Of a DNA stretch of 64,000 bases, positions 14,101 to 25,883 are shown in pieces (the stretch's first letter is position 1; every line of letters begins with the position of its first letter). A program made the translations under genes and the position numbers. The DNA is taken from assembly GCA_037903355.1 (NCBI GenBank), contig JBAJFE010000021.1, forward strand, positions 159,345 to 223,344. The letters are read 5' to 3'. The notes under the pieces were generated by a model that made no database searches, was not told the origin of the DNA, and was given only the letters and a program-made list of their open reading frames with translations. The stretch comes from Trichuris trichiura. Its lineage: Eukaryota; Nematoda; Enoplea; Trichinellida; Trichuridae.

Positions 14101-17100
14101 TGACTATCTCGCTATTTTCCAACGCCACTGCCGCTTCTTCCATGCGCTCCTCGTCCTCTTCGTCTCCGTCTTCTTCAGTTTGGAGAACGAAAATGCGTTC
14201 CAGCAACATGCACAAAAGATTGGCAAAAGCCCCTGTTGGCCTTTTGTCAAATAAAGCCATGTAAAGCTGCGTCAACGAGAAGTTGTCGGGAAAGAAATCA
14301 GTCACATTCAGCATGTCAGCGTAGGAGTGGATGAATTCCAGCAGAGACATACAGTCGCCAAAACGTTCCGAACTGATTCCATCCGGTAAAGATACAGTCG
14401 GAAATATCGGAAAAGGCTTATGATCATCGCACAACAGATCGTCGCGACTTTTTCGCCATTCCAAAAGCAGTTCACGGTCTTGACGTCGACGCAGACGGTC
14501 CGACTCCTTTCGCTAAACAAAAAAAAAGCTCACACAAAAGTTGACAAAAGAAATATAAGCGTCCTAAAACCTCATTTTTTGCCCTTCTTATCATTGCACG
14601 AACCATATTACACTCCGCATCCGTTACTTTGCTACCACGTTTGATTCGCTTTTCTAAATCATCGCCTAACTTGACATTGAGTTCACGAGCCTCTTGTATG
14701 AGAGATGAAGCGAGTTGTCGATTTCTTTCCTTTTCTCGGTCGATGATATAAACCTCACTATCATCATTGTCCTCGTACTCCTCCTCTATTTCGATCTCTT
14801 CAGTTTTTTCTCCAATAATAGTACATTCGCTCGAATCATCGTCATCGGTGGCATTGCTTTTTAAAGGATTGGCGGGAAACACTGGAAGCGGACCATTGAA
14901 GAGATCTTTCCATTCCGTGCCTCCAATATTGTAGCTTTCTACGGTCGATTCCTGTAAGCAATTGCAAAGGATAATCAATGGGAGGTGGCCAACGAAAAGT
15001 AGCCACCTGAACAACCCAAGCGTTCTCGGAATATTCGCAACAAATTTTCAGTATATTCTTGCATTGACGGCGAGAAAACGGCGTCTTTCGTCCTCTGGAA
15101 AAGAAAAGAAAACAAATCTCACGCAAAAGCTAACCACCGCTGCCCGTTCTGTAATCGCATTACATTACGAGAGGAGCGTCCACGTAAACTATTTCTCGTC
15201 CCGGCAGAATTCTTTCTTCAACGCTGCCTTCCTTGCACTCATCGTACGGCTTAATTCCGTAGCGAAGAGAGCCTAACCATTCCTCGCTGCTAAAAAAAGG
15301 CAACAAACGAAATGGGCAGAAATAAGCGGGATTAGAAACTTACGTGGTTTGACCTTGCCGGGCAATAACTTCATTAAACGGAAATTCTTCAAAGTATTTC
15401 TCCTTCTCAGGCGACCATTCTATGGACTTTACCACGCCACTCTTTCTAGTAAGCCAATACAAATGACTTTAAGATTGTATTATTATCCTTTAGCAGCTAA
15501 GTTTAGCTTTTAGTTAAAAAGAGTTCGGCAAATTATGCCTTTTAAACGCATTTCTATCAATGGATTACAAAGCTTACGACTTCCAGGAACTAACTGCAGG
15601 AAAACTAGAAATTTGAATATATGACGAAACCAGATCTTACACGAACAATGTATTACAACCTTTTGGAGATGTCTATTACCTATACGATAGAATCAATGGA
15701 CTTGAATGCATGCTGTTTCGTTTAAACCATGGACGAAACGTCTATAGCAATGAGACTGAATTCGGCTTATAGGGATGGGATACTAACGTCTTCCAAAAAT
15801 GGCACTCTTAATTTGTTCATAAAGGAATATATATATACTGACTTGACAGACTACACTGTAAGCCGTCGCGGGTCTACTGAAATTTCATTGATCTTTGCTG
15901 CGGTAAAAAAGAATAACACTGCTTCACTTACTCTATTGCTTCTTTACGATATGGTCAAGTCGTACAATTAGCTCTCGTCGAAATTCAATGAATACAGATT
16001 TTAGCCTCTGAATAGTGTCCGTTTCATTTTTAATGTACTTCTCTTTATTTGACAACTCTACTACACACGAAGCTTTCGGAAAAAAATGTAAAATACATAC
16101 GGCATATTTCGGATAAAAAAGGGGAGTATCTGCAAAAGTTGTACCCCTTAACTAAACAGATAAATTCTATAAGAAGCATATGGCTTTGACTTTGATTTTC
16201 GTAAAAAATAATTAAGTTTGAAAACAGATCGTAGAAAAAGTCTTATTTTTAATTTAGGCTGTTTGTTTAATTTAAACTGCATTTGACTAGGCCTTATTTG
16301 ACACACGAACAACTCCCAATAGCAAAACCGCGGGGATCTGACCGTTTAAAACCTGACTACTATGTTTAACTGATTACTATGTTTAAACAATCAGACACTA
16401 TGTAACGACACCATACTTATGACTAACTGTTATAACATTGATATCGATATCAGACAGTCCAAAATAACTGAAGTTAAAATTTTTAAAATGGAGTCCAAAA
16501 TCACACAACGCTTCCTACAATCTGCTGTATCACAGAATCATTGCTTTTATGAACTACAAATTACGTATCCGTGTATATAGTAATGTCGTCTTCATACTCT
16601 AACTTACAAACGCAGCTCAAAAGGTACTTTGCCTTATGCTTTAATTCCATAAGCTTTGAGGAAAAGTAAAAAGGCCACCATAGATAGATTAACTAAGCAA
16701 TACATTTACGATTAAGAGGCACATACAGGCGTCCTTACGAGAAATATATTATGAACAGATACGGCGGATATACATACCTACGACCGCGTGCGCCGGTGTA
16801 TTCCACATCCTCTCCAATGAAGTAGTGATCAGAGACGAAGCTGTATACGTCACTGGTAACCGCACTTAGCGTGGACCGACTAGTTAAACCGACAATAAAG
16901 AGCACAGGCCGGATTAAAGTTTCTGGAAAATTTTTCAATGTCGCAGAACTGGCCAACTCTCTTTCCAACGCTTCCTATGGAAAAGATAAGCACTGGTCAA
17001 ATACAGAGAGTCTGCGCGCCAACCATGAGCGCAGGAAACACGCATCTAATGACTGGAACAGGAAAAAAACGTGCACACCAAAGCCGACATTACACGTGCG

Positions 17101-17566
17101 CAATGTTGGCCAGCTAAGCGATAAAAAGGGTAATAGTGCAAATTCCTACTTTGGATAACCAACCGTCATTTATAAAACTAAAAACCCATTTATCCAATTC
17201 CGGTAGTGGTGTACATAAAGGGACACAACCCGTGGTGTAACGACGAGGCAATCGTAAGGATACATGTTACTATAGAAATTCGGGATAAATTTGGCGCCAA
17301 AACTTACTTGGTAAGTCAATCCCTGACGTCCAGTGGCTGTGCACTGCCATACGCAAGATTTGAGCAAGAGAATTCGGTTGAAGTAGCTCCTGCAAAGAGG
17401 ATGGGCGTCGGCAACATTTTACTCTTTAGGAGGCGCTAAGCGTGATCACTTACTCAAAACCGCGGTAAATTTCACCAGTCTGACTGCAGTAGAAGACGTA
17501 TTCATCAGGCTTAAGGTCAGCCGGCGGCGGGGACACAACAAGCTTTTCGTTCATAAACAACGGCAT
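8160..17566 (-). CDS. BAZ1A: ACF1/BAZ1A, ISWI-complex chromatin remodelling subunit
   Basis: Complete model of 1370 residues. Exons from the 5' end: 17454-17566, 17308-17389, 16778-16974, 15344-15445, 15164-15286, 15007-15094, 14571-14951, 14035-14512, 11438-12660, 11164-11374, 10479-11112, 8496-8700 and 8160-8435. All junctions keep frame. Domains in order: WAC (about 1-130; begins MPLF, has PADLKPDE and TGRQGLTYQ), DDT (about 412-475), the conserved block after DDT (LTEVLR, RGGF), WHIM (GGRDRAFRHYW near 760), a first PHD finger (CRVCRRKG near 1043), a second PHD (CSIC near 1135) and a C-terminal bromodomain (PDYYKII, CYLYN). In known species ACF1 binds ISWI and helps space nucleosomes. Two PHD fingers match the insect form rather than the single-PHD human form. 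The donor after exon 7 (GAG|GTTTTA) and the one in the bromodomain (ATA|GTTCGT) are weak. Confidence 0.93.
8704..10478 (-). other. long ACF1 intron, no embedded gene seen
   Basis: AT-rich intron between the PHD exon and the bromodomain exons. It holds one segment (about 9462-9510) that resembles 20631-20670. No gene was found. Confidence 0.6.
12661..14034 (-). other. long ACF1 intron carrying a diverged repeat copy
   Basis: Intron between the DDT exon and the large WHIM exon. Its part at about 13195-13540 resembles 16261-16550 in another intron of the same gene. Confidence 0.6.
13195..13540. repeat. diverged interspersed repeat, copy A
   Basis: By eye it aligns in the same orientation with 16261-16550. 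Shared landmarks are a TTATTTGA...AACAACTC block, a TAACTACTAT-like block, a CATATTTAT...GACATTGAT block and a closing CAGATTGTCA-like block. It is diverged, with indels. The family is unknown. Confidence 0.45.
16261..16550. repeat. diverged interspersed repeat, copy B
   Basis: The partner of 13195-13540, in the third intron of ACF1. It has the same order of landmark blocks, including AACAACTC and ACATTGAT. Confidence 0.45.
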
Positions 17567-18684
17567 TTTTCGTGTAAAATTCAACGAATGCACGTAAATC
17601 CGTTTCAACTATGGATAATTACATTTATACGGCACCAAAAGTCGCGGCGACGACGAAGTTTTCGTTACGCTTATGAACGGTGGGAGAGAAGAGCAACCAC
17701 CAACCGCCAATCAATGCATTCACCATTTGTACTGCGGCCATGTTAGATTTGCGAATGTCGTTCACGGCAAATTAAAGATCTTCAGGTTAGATTTTTCCTT
17801 ACTATCGCGCATCGGCCTCCCTCATAACAAGCTCTAAACGGTTGCCTCCTTCTGAAACAATTCATCAGCTCATGCCAAAAGTGCGCGAAAGCTAACCTGA
17901 AGACAATAACTCTATGACGTCATCCGTGGAAAGCGTTTAACTGGTAAATTACAAACAACCATTTTCATCAGCAGAGACTGATTTGCAGGTCGGAACGCTG
18001 TATTTCTGCGCAACAAAAAAACGTTTCGGTTTAATTAAAAGGTGTAAAAAAAGGGGCGTCCGTTCGCTGAACAAAACATCGAACTTTGAAAATCGTGTAG
18101 CTGTGAGTAAAGCGGAAAGATACTTCGCTTTTATAACATATTTATCTTTGGTTACCAATTATTAAATTTTGGGCAGCTACCCAAGCTTGCCGAATAACAA
18201 ATGAAAAGCCGAACGGACCTTTCTTCCATTTAGTGGTACTGTAGGTGTTCAATGACTGTGCCGGCTGAGCTGAACGAAAAATTAATGCCGCTGTTTGCTT
18301 TTACGCAAGTTTTCAAGTGTAGTGCAATACCTTAGTTTTTACGATACGAACAGTTGAATGCATAGAAAGATTTATTCGTTCCGCTCGCGCGCGCATGCCG
18401 CCTGGCTTGTAAAAATAGTCTCAATTACTTGAAAACATGCACACGTGACAGTATGGAAGCAAATACAGTTCAACAATGATGTGCAGGTTAAATAAGCAAT
18501 TACTTTGTTTTTCAACGGCAGCAATTGCTGTTAACGCTTCATCCTTTGCCATTTAAAACATACATTTAGAAATGGCAGCTGTGTCTTTCGACCGACCAGG
18601 TTGCTGTAAAATTATTGCGCGAAGAAGCAATTTCAACTTTACGGAAAAAGCAGACATTGCAAAAGATTGAAACAATTTCCAATT
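17567..18684. other. intergenic, between ACF1 5' end and tubulin 3' end
   Basis: No gene seen. It probably contains the ACF1 promoter, since ACF1 translation starts at 17566 and reads leftward. Confidence 0.5.
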
Positions 18685-18690
18685 TTTATT
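18685..18690 (-). terminator. AATAAA poly(A) signal of the tubulin gene
   Basis: AATAAA read on the minus strand about 158 nt beyond the tubulin stop codon. Confidence 0.6.
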
Positions 18691-18847
18691 TCTTCACGTT
18701 TCAATTGCTCCTTGAATGGAAAGCATTTCCAACCGTTGTCTCACTTTATGATTGATTATACTGACGTTGAAAATGCAATATTTTGCGCATGCGAGCGGTT
18801 CATAAATACTCTCTTTTGACCGGAAAAAGCTGCAAAACGGGAATTGA

Positions 18848-21800
18848 TCAATATTCGCCGTCATCGCTGCTTCCTTCGTAACGTGGTTCTACACCAACTT
18901 CTTCGTAGTCTTTTTCCAACGCTAAGAGATCATCCCTGGCTTCGGCAAATTCAGCTTCTTCCATTCCTAAACGATCATAACTATATTGATGATAAAGTTA
19001 CTAATCGAGCTACGGCGACATGAGGAGACTTAGTTCAACAAAAATACAATAACCGCATAAATAACCCGCAGGATAAAAAGGATAAGCTCACCTTCACCCA
19101 CATACCAATGGACAAAAGCCCGTTTCGCATACATCAGTGCGAATTTTTTGTTCAACCTACGCCACGCTTCAACAATAGCGGTTGTGTTGCATACCATGCA
19201 AACAGCGCGGCTAACATCTGCCAAATGGCTTTCCGGAACTCTGGTAGGAGGTTGACTACTAATGCCAACCTAAGAGAAAGGCAACAAAGCTTCATAGCCC
19301 GCATGTACCATTGATGTAACAATCAATTTACCTTGAAACCGGTGGGTGACCAATCGACAAAGTTGATTCCTCTTTGCAACTTGATATGCTGGATGGCAGC
19401 ATTCACTTCTCTCGTTACGACATCGCCACGATAGAGCAAGCAGCAAGCAATGTATTTGCCAATTCTGGGATCACATTTTACCTTAAAATAAAAATTCACC
19501 TTCACGATCGTCGAGAAGAAATACAGAAAACAATTATACGATTAAAAAGCAACCGACCCCGGCGGGACTCGAACCCGCAATCTTCGGTTTAGGAGACCGA
19601 CGCCTTCTCCATTAGGCCACGGGGCCGTCGCTTCCGATTTGACAAAGAGATTATTCGCGTTTATTCAAGAAACAGTGCGGCAAAATAAGTTTCAAAGCGC
19701 CCTATTCGATCGGAAATACGCTTATCCATTTCGCTGCCACACTTAGGGCAACATAAAGGCATTCTTCTTTTTAAGGATGCTTTCGTGCCGCTATAAATGT
19801 TGCTGCTTTGTGAGTTGTATTAGCGAGTGCGAAATGATCGATGGGAAAGAAAGAAGAACTTATTCTCCAGAGATTTTTTAATTTCGACGGAGCTGCCATT
19901 TTTCCTTATAGCTGTACACGCTTCTTGGCAGCAACGAATTTGATAGCATTCTTTTTTTGCTTCCGCGGCTGCCTTATCTGTCAACAAATAGATTTCAAGG
20001 TTGACAATAAAGATAAGGAGCTTTCTTAAAACAAGAATTGATATAGTGGATTTGGTAGACTTGTAGGAGGCAATCTATTTCCTTCGGTCTTTGCTCGCGT
20101 AGTTAACGCGAAGTTTTTCGCGATGTTCGTAGTATTATTATTAAAATTAGCTAGAAGTCTACGCGGGATAATCTTAAGAAAAAATGTTGCATAGAGTAAA
20201 TAAGGATACTTTCCTCTTAGCTGCCCACCAGGCTGCCACTGGCTGCTTGTTGAGCTTGTATTACTATCTTTGGTCTAAAAGGCTCAAAATTACGCTTACG
20301 AAACTCGTACGTTGCTCGCTAGGTTTTCCCGCGAGATTGTTCAAGCCTAATGCTTGCCTCTGAAGTCTAAGCCTAACCTTAAACCGAAGCTTGCGCCTAG
20401 TAGAATAAAAGATAGCGCAACCTGAATCCGCGGACAATAGGAGACAGATAACGTGAAAAGCTCTGAATAAGCCAACCAGCATGCCAATACTTGTGCATCT
20501 GTGAATTCTGCCTGAAGCATCTTCAAGAAATAGTCTCAAATAATCGTTTCCTCAATAATGCTAAGGTTGCTTGCTACAAAAACTGTTCATTTTCGTTGAG
20601 CCATTTTTTACGCATTTACGATGGAGCTTCGGGACCGACATTGTCCCATCGTCAGCGCAGACTGTCCAATTGGGAGAAATCAGCCCGGATAATAAACAGA
20701 AAACTATTTAACAAGAACGGACAGTTTTTCCATAATAAAGCTTCATAGAACCTAATAAATAGCATGCTCAACACACGAGCATATAGAAAACGTTTTCGAC
20801 AAGCAATTCTTGACTTATAGGAATTTACTCTTACAATCAAGGCTACACTCAATAGCATCATTGAAAATGTTCTTTCTATTACTTCATGCAATCTCGCAGC
20901 TACTAATAGCGCTAGCTAGTACTTACCGCTTGCGATTCTGGCTTGAAGCACATATCAGTGATTTGTTTGGTTGTCAATTTTTCCAGGCGCGCCTTCGATT
21001 CAGTAATGATGGGTGCATAGGAGACAACGGGAAAATGAATCCTCGGATAGGGGACCAAATTAGTTTGGAACTCGGTCAAGTCAACGTTGATTGGTCCATT
21101 GAAGCGCAGCGACGCTGTTATTGACGACACTACCTGAGCGACGATACGATTTAAATGATCATAGTTCGGTTGTTCAATGTCTAGATTTCGCTTGCACAAA
21201 TCGTATATAGCTTCGTTGTCACTTATAAAGGCGCAATCCGAGTGGTTCAGTCCCGCGTGAGTCGTCAACACGGCATTATAAGGCTCGACCACAGCGGTGG
21301 ATACCTATGTTGCGCAACTATTACAATTAGCGTGCCCAACCGAGATGCCAAAGGAAAACTAACCATTGGGGCGGGATAAATGGAGAATTGTAATTTTGCT
21401 TTTCGACCATATTCGGCAGACAAATGTTCCAAGAGCAGCGAAGTGAAGCCGCTGCCCGTACCGCCGCCAAAACTGTGGAATACAACAAAACCCTGCAGTG
21501 AGGAGCAAGACTCGGCAATTTTTCGAAATGATTCCATCACCGGTTCGATCATCGTTTTGCCGACCGTATAGTGACCCCTGGCATAGTTGTTCGCCGCATC
21601 TTCCTTTCCGCTGAGCATAAAGTCCGGGTGAAACAAGCGGCTCAAATTGCCGCATCTAACTTTGTCTACAAAACGTTTTTACAGCAACTTAAAAGGACAG
21701 CACGGGTCAATCAAAAGAGTCCCTTGGGCCAACATGGCATTCCAACTTTGCCATCGTGAAATTCAACAAGAAAAGATGCAAATATCGATTTTCCAATCTT

Positions 21801-22282
21801 GATTAACACGACAGGACAAAGTTGGCATGAGATGCCACAAAGTTTTGCGGGAACAATCAATGCGCTTCTCTTCTAACCAAGTGAATTATTATCCCGAGGG
21901 CAGAGCCAACACATTAAGGCGGTTGACATAGAAATGATCATTCGGCAAAGCCGAGATGAAAGCAATTTGTCTTCAAAATACCCACCTACGACGGAAGGCT
22001 CCAAGTCGACGAACATAGCTCGCGGCACCATTTGACCGGTCGCCGATTCTTGGAAATGCGATTCCAAAGAATCTACCAAAGTATCGCCGTCTGTTGCCAG
22101 CGTTGGCTTCCAATGACCGTCCGCATCGATCTGGTGTTCCAAACAATAAAGTTCCCAACATTTTTCCCCAATCTGACATCCTGCCTGACCAACATGAACA
22201 CTTATCACTTCCCGCTGAATAAGCAAAATTTCATACTTAAAATGACCAACAGTGGTACTCGCTGTTCCGATAATTATACCAT
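18848..22282 (-). CDS. divergent alpha-tubulin
   Basis: Seven exons give 452 residues, the usual alpha-tubulin length: 22280-22282 (the ATG alone), 21986-22214, 21364-21665, 20927-21304, 19332-19481, 19092-19269 and 18848-18966. A first exon holding only the start codon is common in tubulin genes, although its donor (GTATAA) is weak. Landmarks are [12 protein letters not shown], the GTP-binding loop [20 protein letters not shown] with the glutamate (Glu254 in vertebrates) that drives hydrolysis of the beta-tubulin GTP, the [14 protein letters not shown] helix, and an acidic tail ending in EY. The terminal Tyr would allow detyrosination cycling. The protein is clearly diverged. The loop that holds the acetylated Lys40 is rewritten and has no lysine at 40, and the tail is short and only mildly acidic. 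It is probably a specialised paralogue of a ubiquitous alpha-tubulin. Confidence 0.93.
19554..19626 (-). tRNA. tRNA-Arg (anticodon CCU)
   Basis: The 73-nt cloverleaf closes completely. The acceptor stem is GGCCCCG/CGGGGTC with one G-U pair, the D stem is GCCT/AGGC, and the anticodon stem is TCGGT/ACCGA around the loop CTCCTAA. The T arm is GCGGG-TTCGAGT-CCCGC. Internal promoter boxes (TGGCCTAATGG and GGTTCGAGTCC) are present, and TTTTT downstream can end Pol III transcription. CCU reads AGG. The gene lies inside the intron before tubulin exon 5, on the tubulin strand, and has no intron of its own. Confidence 0.95.
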
Positions 22283-25200
22283 ATTACACAGGCATAGGCA
22301 AAGCCGTCAAGCGACTATCAAAAGACGTAAGTTTCAAAACTTGCTTCTGACGCATATGCAGCCATGCTGGGACTTGACAAAGTTTAACGTGTAAGCTGAT
22401 CAAAAACTAAAGATGGTTTACTATGTATCTCAATGTAAACTAGCAGTGCGTGAATATGGGGCTTCTCATTGGGATATTTAAGGGCACGTGACGTGACATC
22501 ACTTTACAAAGGAAAGAATACCTGCTTAAGGGTCACCACATGTTGAACATGTTTCAAGCGTAAGGGAAAAGTCTGTGTTTACCTGTGCAACAGTTGGAAC
22601 CCTTCTTTGGCGATAGGTCGTCACTTGCGACATGTACGGCACTTCCGGTATGGATCTTATTACACCAACGCTTGCATTTGCAAGAAGGCAATAATTCGCG
22701 GAGAAGACGAGAACATTTCGCCAGAAAGACGGGGTAACAGGAGGGAAAGCTGGTTTGGTATAATCGAAGAGCCGAAACCATAATCACTTTCCCATTGATT
22801 GGCTTCGCTTTGATTGGTCAATGGCTGCTTGGAGTGATGGCGCACCAATTCCCACAAGCTTCAACGACCTCAGGATGCAGCTTAAGCTGCTGACGGCCAT
22901 TGCTGAATTTTGTCGTTGACAGCTTTGAACAAACTTCAGCCACTTGATTTGATCCTTTGAGACTGGCTTCAAATCCCCACCATATACAGATCGATGAGCC
23001 AGCGGCATGAGCATCCTTGCATATAGATCTCGCGAATAAATGCGTAACCTGTATGGAGCCATCAGGGTCTTCAAGGAGCCCAAGGGCAGGAAAGAACGTC
23101 ACGATCGATAAGCGCATATAACGAAAGTTATGCGGAAAGAATGCATTTCCCTTTTCTTCTTAATTAGCTTTCCAAATGCGAATGACAAAACAGTAGATCA
23201 TTGCTCGAGGCGCATTCTCCCGCCATTGCGTATATAATGAAATTTGTTCCATACAGATGGGAGCAAACGTTTCCTTTCCTAACATCGTACTACTTTTCTT
23301 AAAACCTGAAACTTTGAGAATCTCAAAAGGGATACAATGAATAAATTTCAATTTAAAATTCCCATTCCATTCGCGCATCGATGATTACGCAACGTTGCAG
23401 CAAAGTTCGCATCGACAAGCAATCAGTGGATTTAGCTTATCCAAAGAAATTGATCCAAAATGCACACAGAGTTTCCCATTCTTCTTTGCCAACGCATGGC
23501 GATATCGATTTAAATTTAGAAGGCTAATTTGTAGATATATGTTGCTCCATTACATTCACAGAACTTGAAGCAAGTAAGACAGAAATTGCAATCGTGTATT
23601 GAAAGTTGCAATGTTGCATTTAAACTGTCCGTCCCTTCCCACTCTAATTGTATACTGGCACGTCAATAGTCATGTTTGTGACACGTTCGTAAAGCTTGCC
23701 GGAAGTAACTGCTTCAAAAAGGTGCGCGTATGATGGATAATACGGTTGAAAAACAGTGCCGAAAGCAAGAAGCTATTTGCGACTTTTTCAACCGCGCAAA
23801 TTCAACAGAATTAACGGGAACGAAAAGTAAAGAACATCAAGACAACAAACGGGCGATTAGGATAAGACAAAGCCGATAAATCAAGAAAAATATATCAATC
23901 ACTGTCAGACTTTAATTGATCTTTGATTGAGACGATCCTGTTTGGCGGTTGCCTCATATTATCATTACCATTCTACGAAACGAGCATATCCTCGAACGGA
24001 AGCTGATCGCATCTCATTGAAAAGATAACATGCCTCAAATTACACCAACGTTACCCACAAGCAATATTCAACTAGTTTTACTTGTTCTTATTTTTATTTT
24101 TTGTCATTTTTTAAGATGGTCAATTTTGTTTCATTCCAGTCTTCAATCGTTTTTGATGACAGAACATGTAATATGACATCTTTGCAGAAACTAAGTCTTC
24201 CAACATTACAACGCGGTTGTTCAACAGCGGGCAAATCGTACTGTCAAACGTCTACCTTAAATTACATTATTTAATCAGTGGTCTTCTGTAACCAGATTTG
24301 ATTGTGGAAGCTAAATCATACAAAGTCGATAAAAAGAAAAGAATTGAAAGATAAAGTAATCGCTGCATGTATCAATTCAAATTACGAATCATATTTATAA
24401 CAAAATCTTCCCTTCAACAGAGAGGATGAATCAAGCTCTCCGGCAAATCGTGGCTCGTTAACAGTACGCGGATAAGAAGACAATTTCAGCAGCAGCTAAA
24501 GTGTTACCGATGAGACGCTGAGCAAATTTACAAAAGAAAACGAAAAACATCTGCTTAAACCAGTAAATTGTTAGTAATTTAGATTTCGCCATCTGCCACC
24601 GCAGATGTGCCGTAATCAACTGACATGACCGTCTTCCGAGGTTAAACGCAAAAACGAAGTCGCGGAAATTACATTAAATTAGCCGGACAACTTATTAGAA
24701 TGGGGCGTTTAAACAATATATTTCGACTAGTTCACACTGAATTTGCATTGCAAAAAAGGGACAAGCTCATTGGCTAAATGGAATGTGTAAACAAGCCAGT
24801 TGTCACGCCGCTGCACAAACAAGAACAGAATATAAAAGGAAACTTCATTTGATTATACAACGGTTGACGACTCGCTACTTAGCCTAATGCTTCTGCAATT
24901 TCGAAAGCTTTTCACCTTCGTAGCCCTGGCAAGATTACGCTTTCCTGTATGCTCATTATGCTATTCCTTACCTAAGTTTGATTCATAGAACTTACTTATC
25001 GAATAAGGCTACCGTAAGGCATATAGGCAAAATAATCTAAAGTGCAGTCCTAAAAAAGATTTACGCGCTGTGTGTTTAACTAAGCTCACTGGAAATGTGA
25101 CACTTTTCAAACAAAGCAGACTTTATCCTTAAAGTACGTTGATTTAGCTAGGCAAACTAAAACAAATTTGTCCAGTATAGAACTGTGAGTTCAGTTAAAC

Positions 25201-25883
25201 CTTTAGGCAGCGGCAACGTTTCAAACGAGTTGTGGAACATGGACATTGAACTTCAAAGTTAAAAGATACCAGCCCAAAAACGAGTCCAGCTTGTGCTTGC
25301 AACTTAGCTGGAGACTGACACAAAAACAAGCTCACCCGCGTCAATGCGGCAAACAGTACAGACTGCAAAAGCGTCCGGTTTTTTCTGCAACAACAAAGTA
25401 AGCAAACAGCGTCAAACAAGCGCGGAAAAAAGAATTGCCAGGTAAAGAATAGCTTCCGATAACACAACTGTAGAACATTGAACCTGCAAACCATTACGGC
25501 AGAAACACAAATTACCAAATGCTCGTTCAGCTGCTCTACAAAACGCGAGCAGCATTTATTATTTAAAAATTGGCGGGACATTCGAAGTTTGCAAGCAACA
25601 TTAATCCATTTTAAAAATATCATTCACGGTGACCTATTTGAGAATGAGCGATTGCTCGCCGGTGGCATCAATGGACGTGGAGTAACTGTAAAGCTGTTAA
25701 TAGTCAACTTGTTATTTTTTATTCGGCAAATAAGCAGCGGTAAATAAGAGTTTCCAAGTGGAGGACGAAATCGCTCGTAGTAGCTACAGGTGACTTTTAC
25801 CTAACCATCAGTTTACTGTACGTTTGCTTTGCACTCTTTTTCGCGAAATTGCGTTATGGTAGCGTAGAATTGTCGGTTTGCCC
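22283..25883. other. intergenic, no supported gene
   Basis: Mostly AT-rich sequence upstream of both the tubulin (-) and cytohesin (+) genes. A GC-richer island at about 22560-23120 has two overlapping minus-strand frames of about 99 codons that I do not recognise. A 142-codon minus-strand frame at 25195-25623 is Cys/Phe/Leu-rich and looks fortuitous. Confidence 0.45.

Noticed and set aside
15729..15971. 80-codon plus-strand ORF with ATG
   Set aside because: It lies inside an ACF1 intron on the opposite strand, has AT-rich composition, and no supporting signals.
25195..25623. 142-codon minus-strand ORF upstream of cytohesin
   Set aside because: The Cys/Phe/Leu-rich composition has no domain pattern, and no poly(A) signal or splice context was found.
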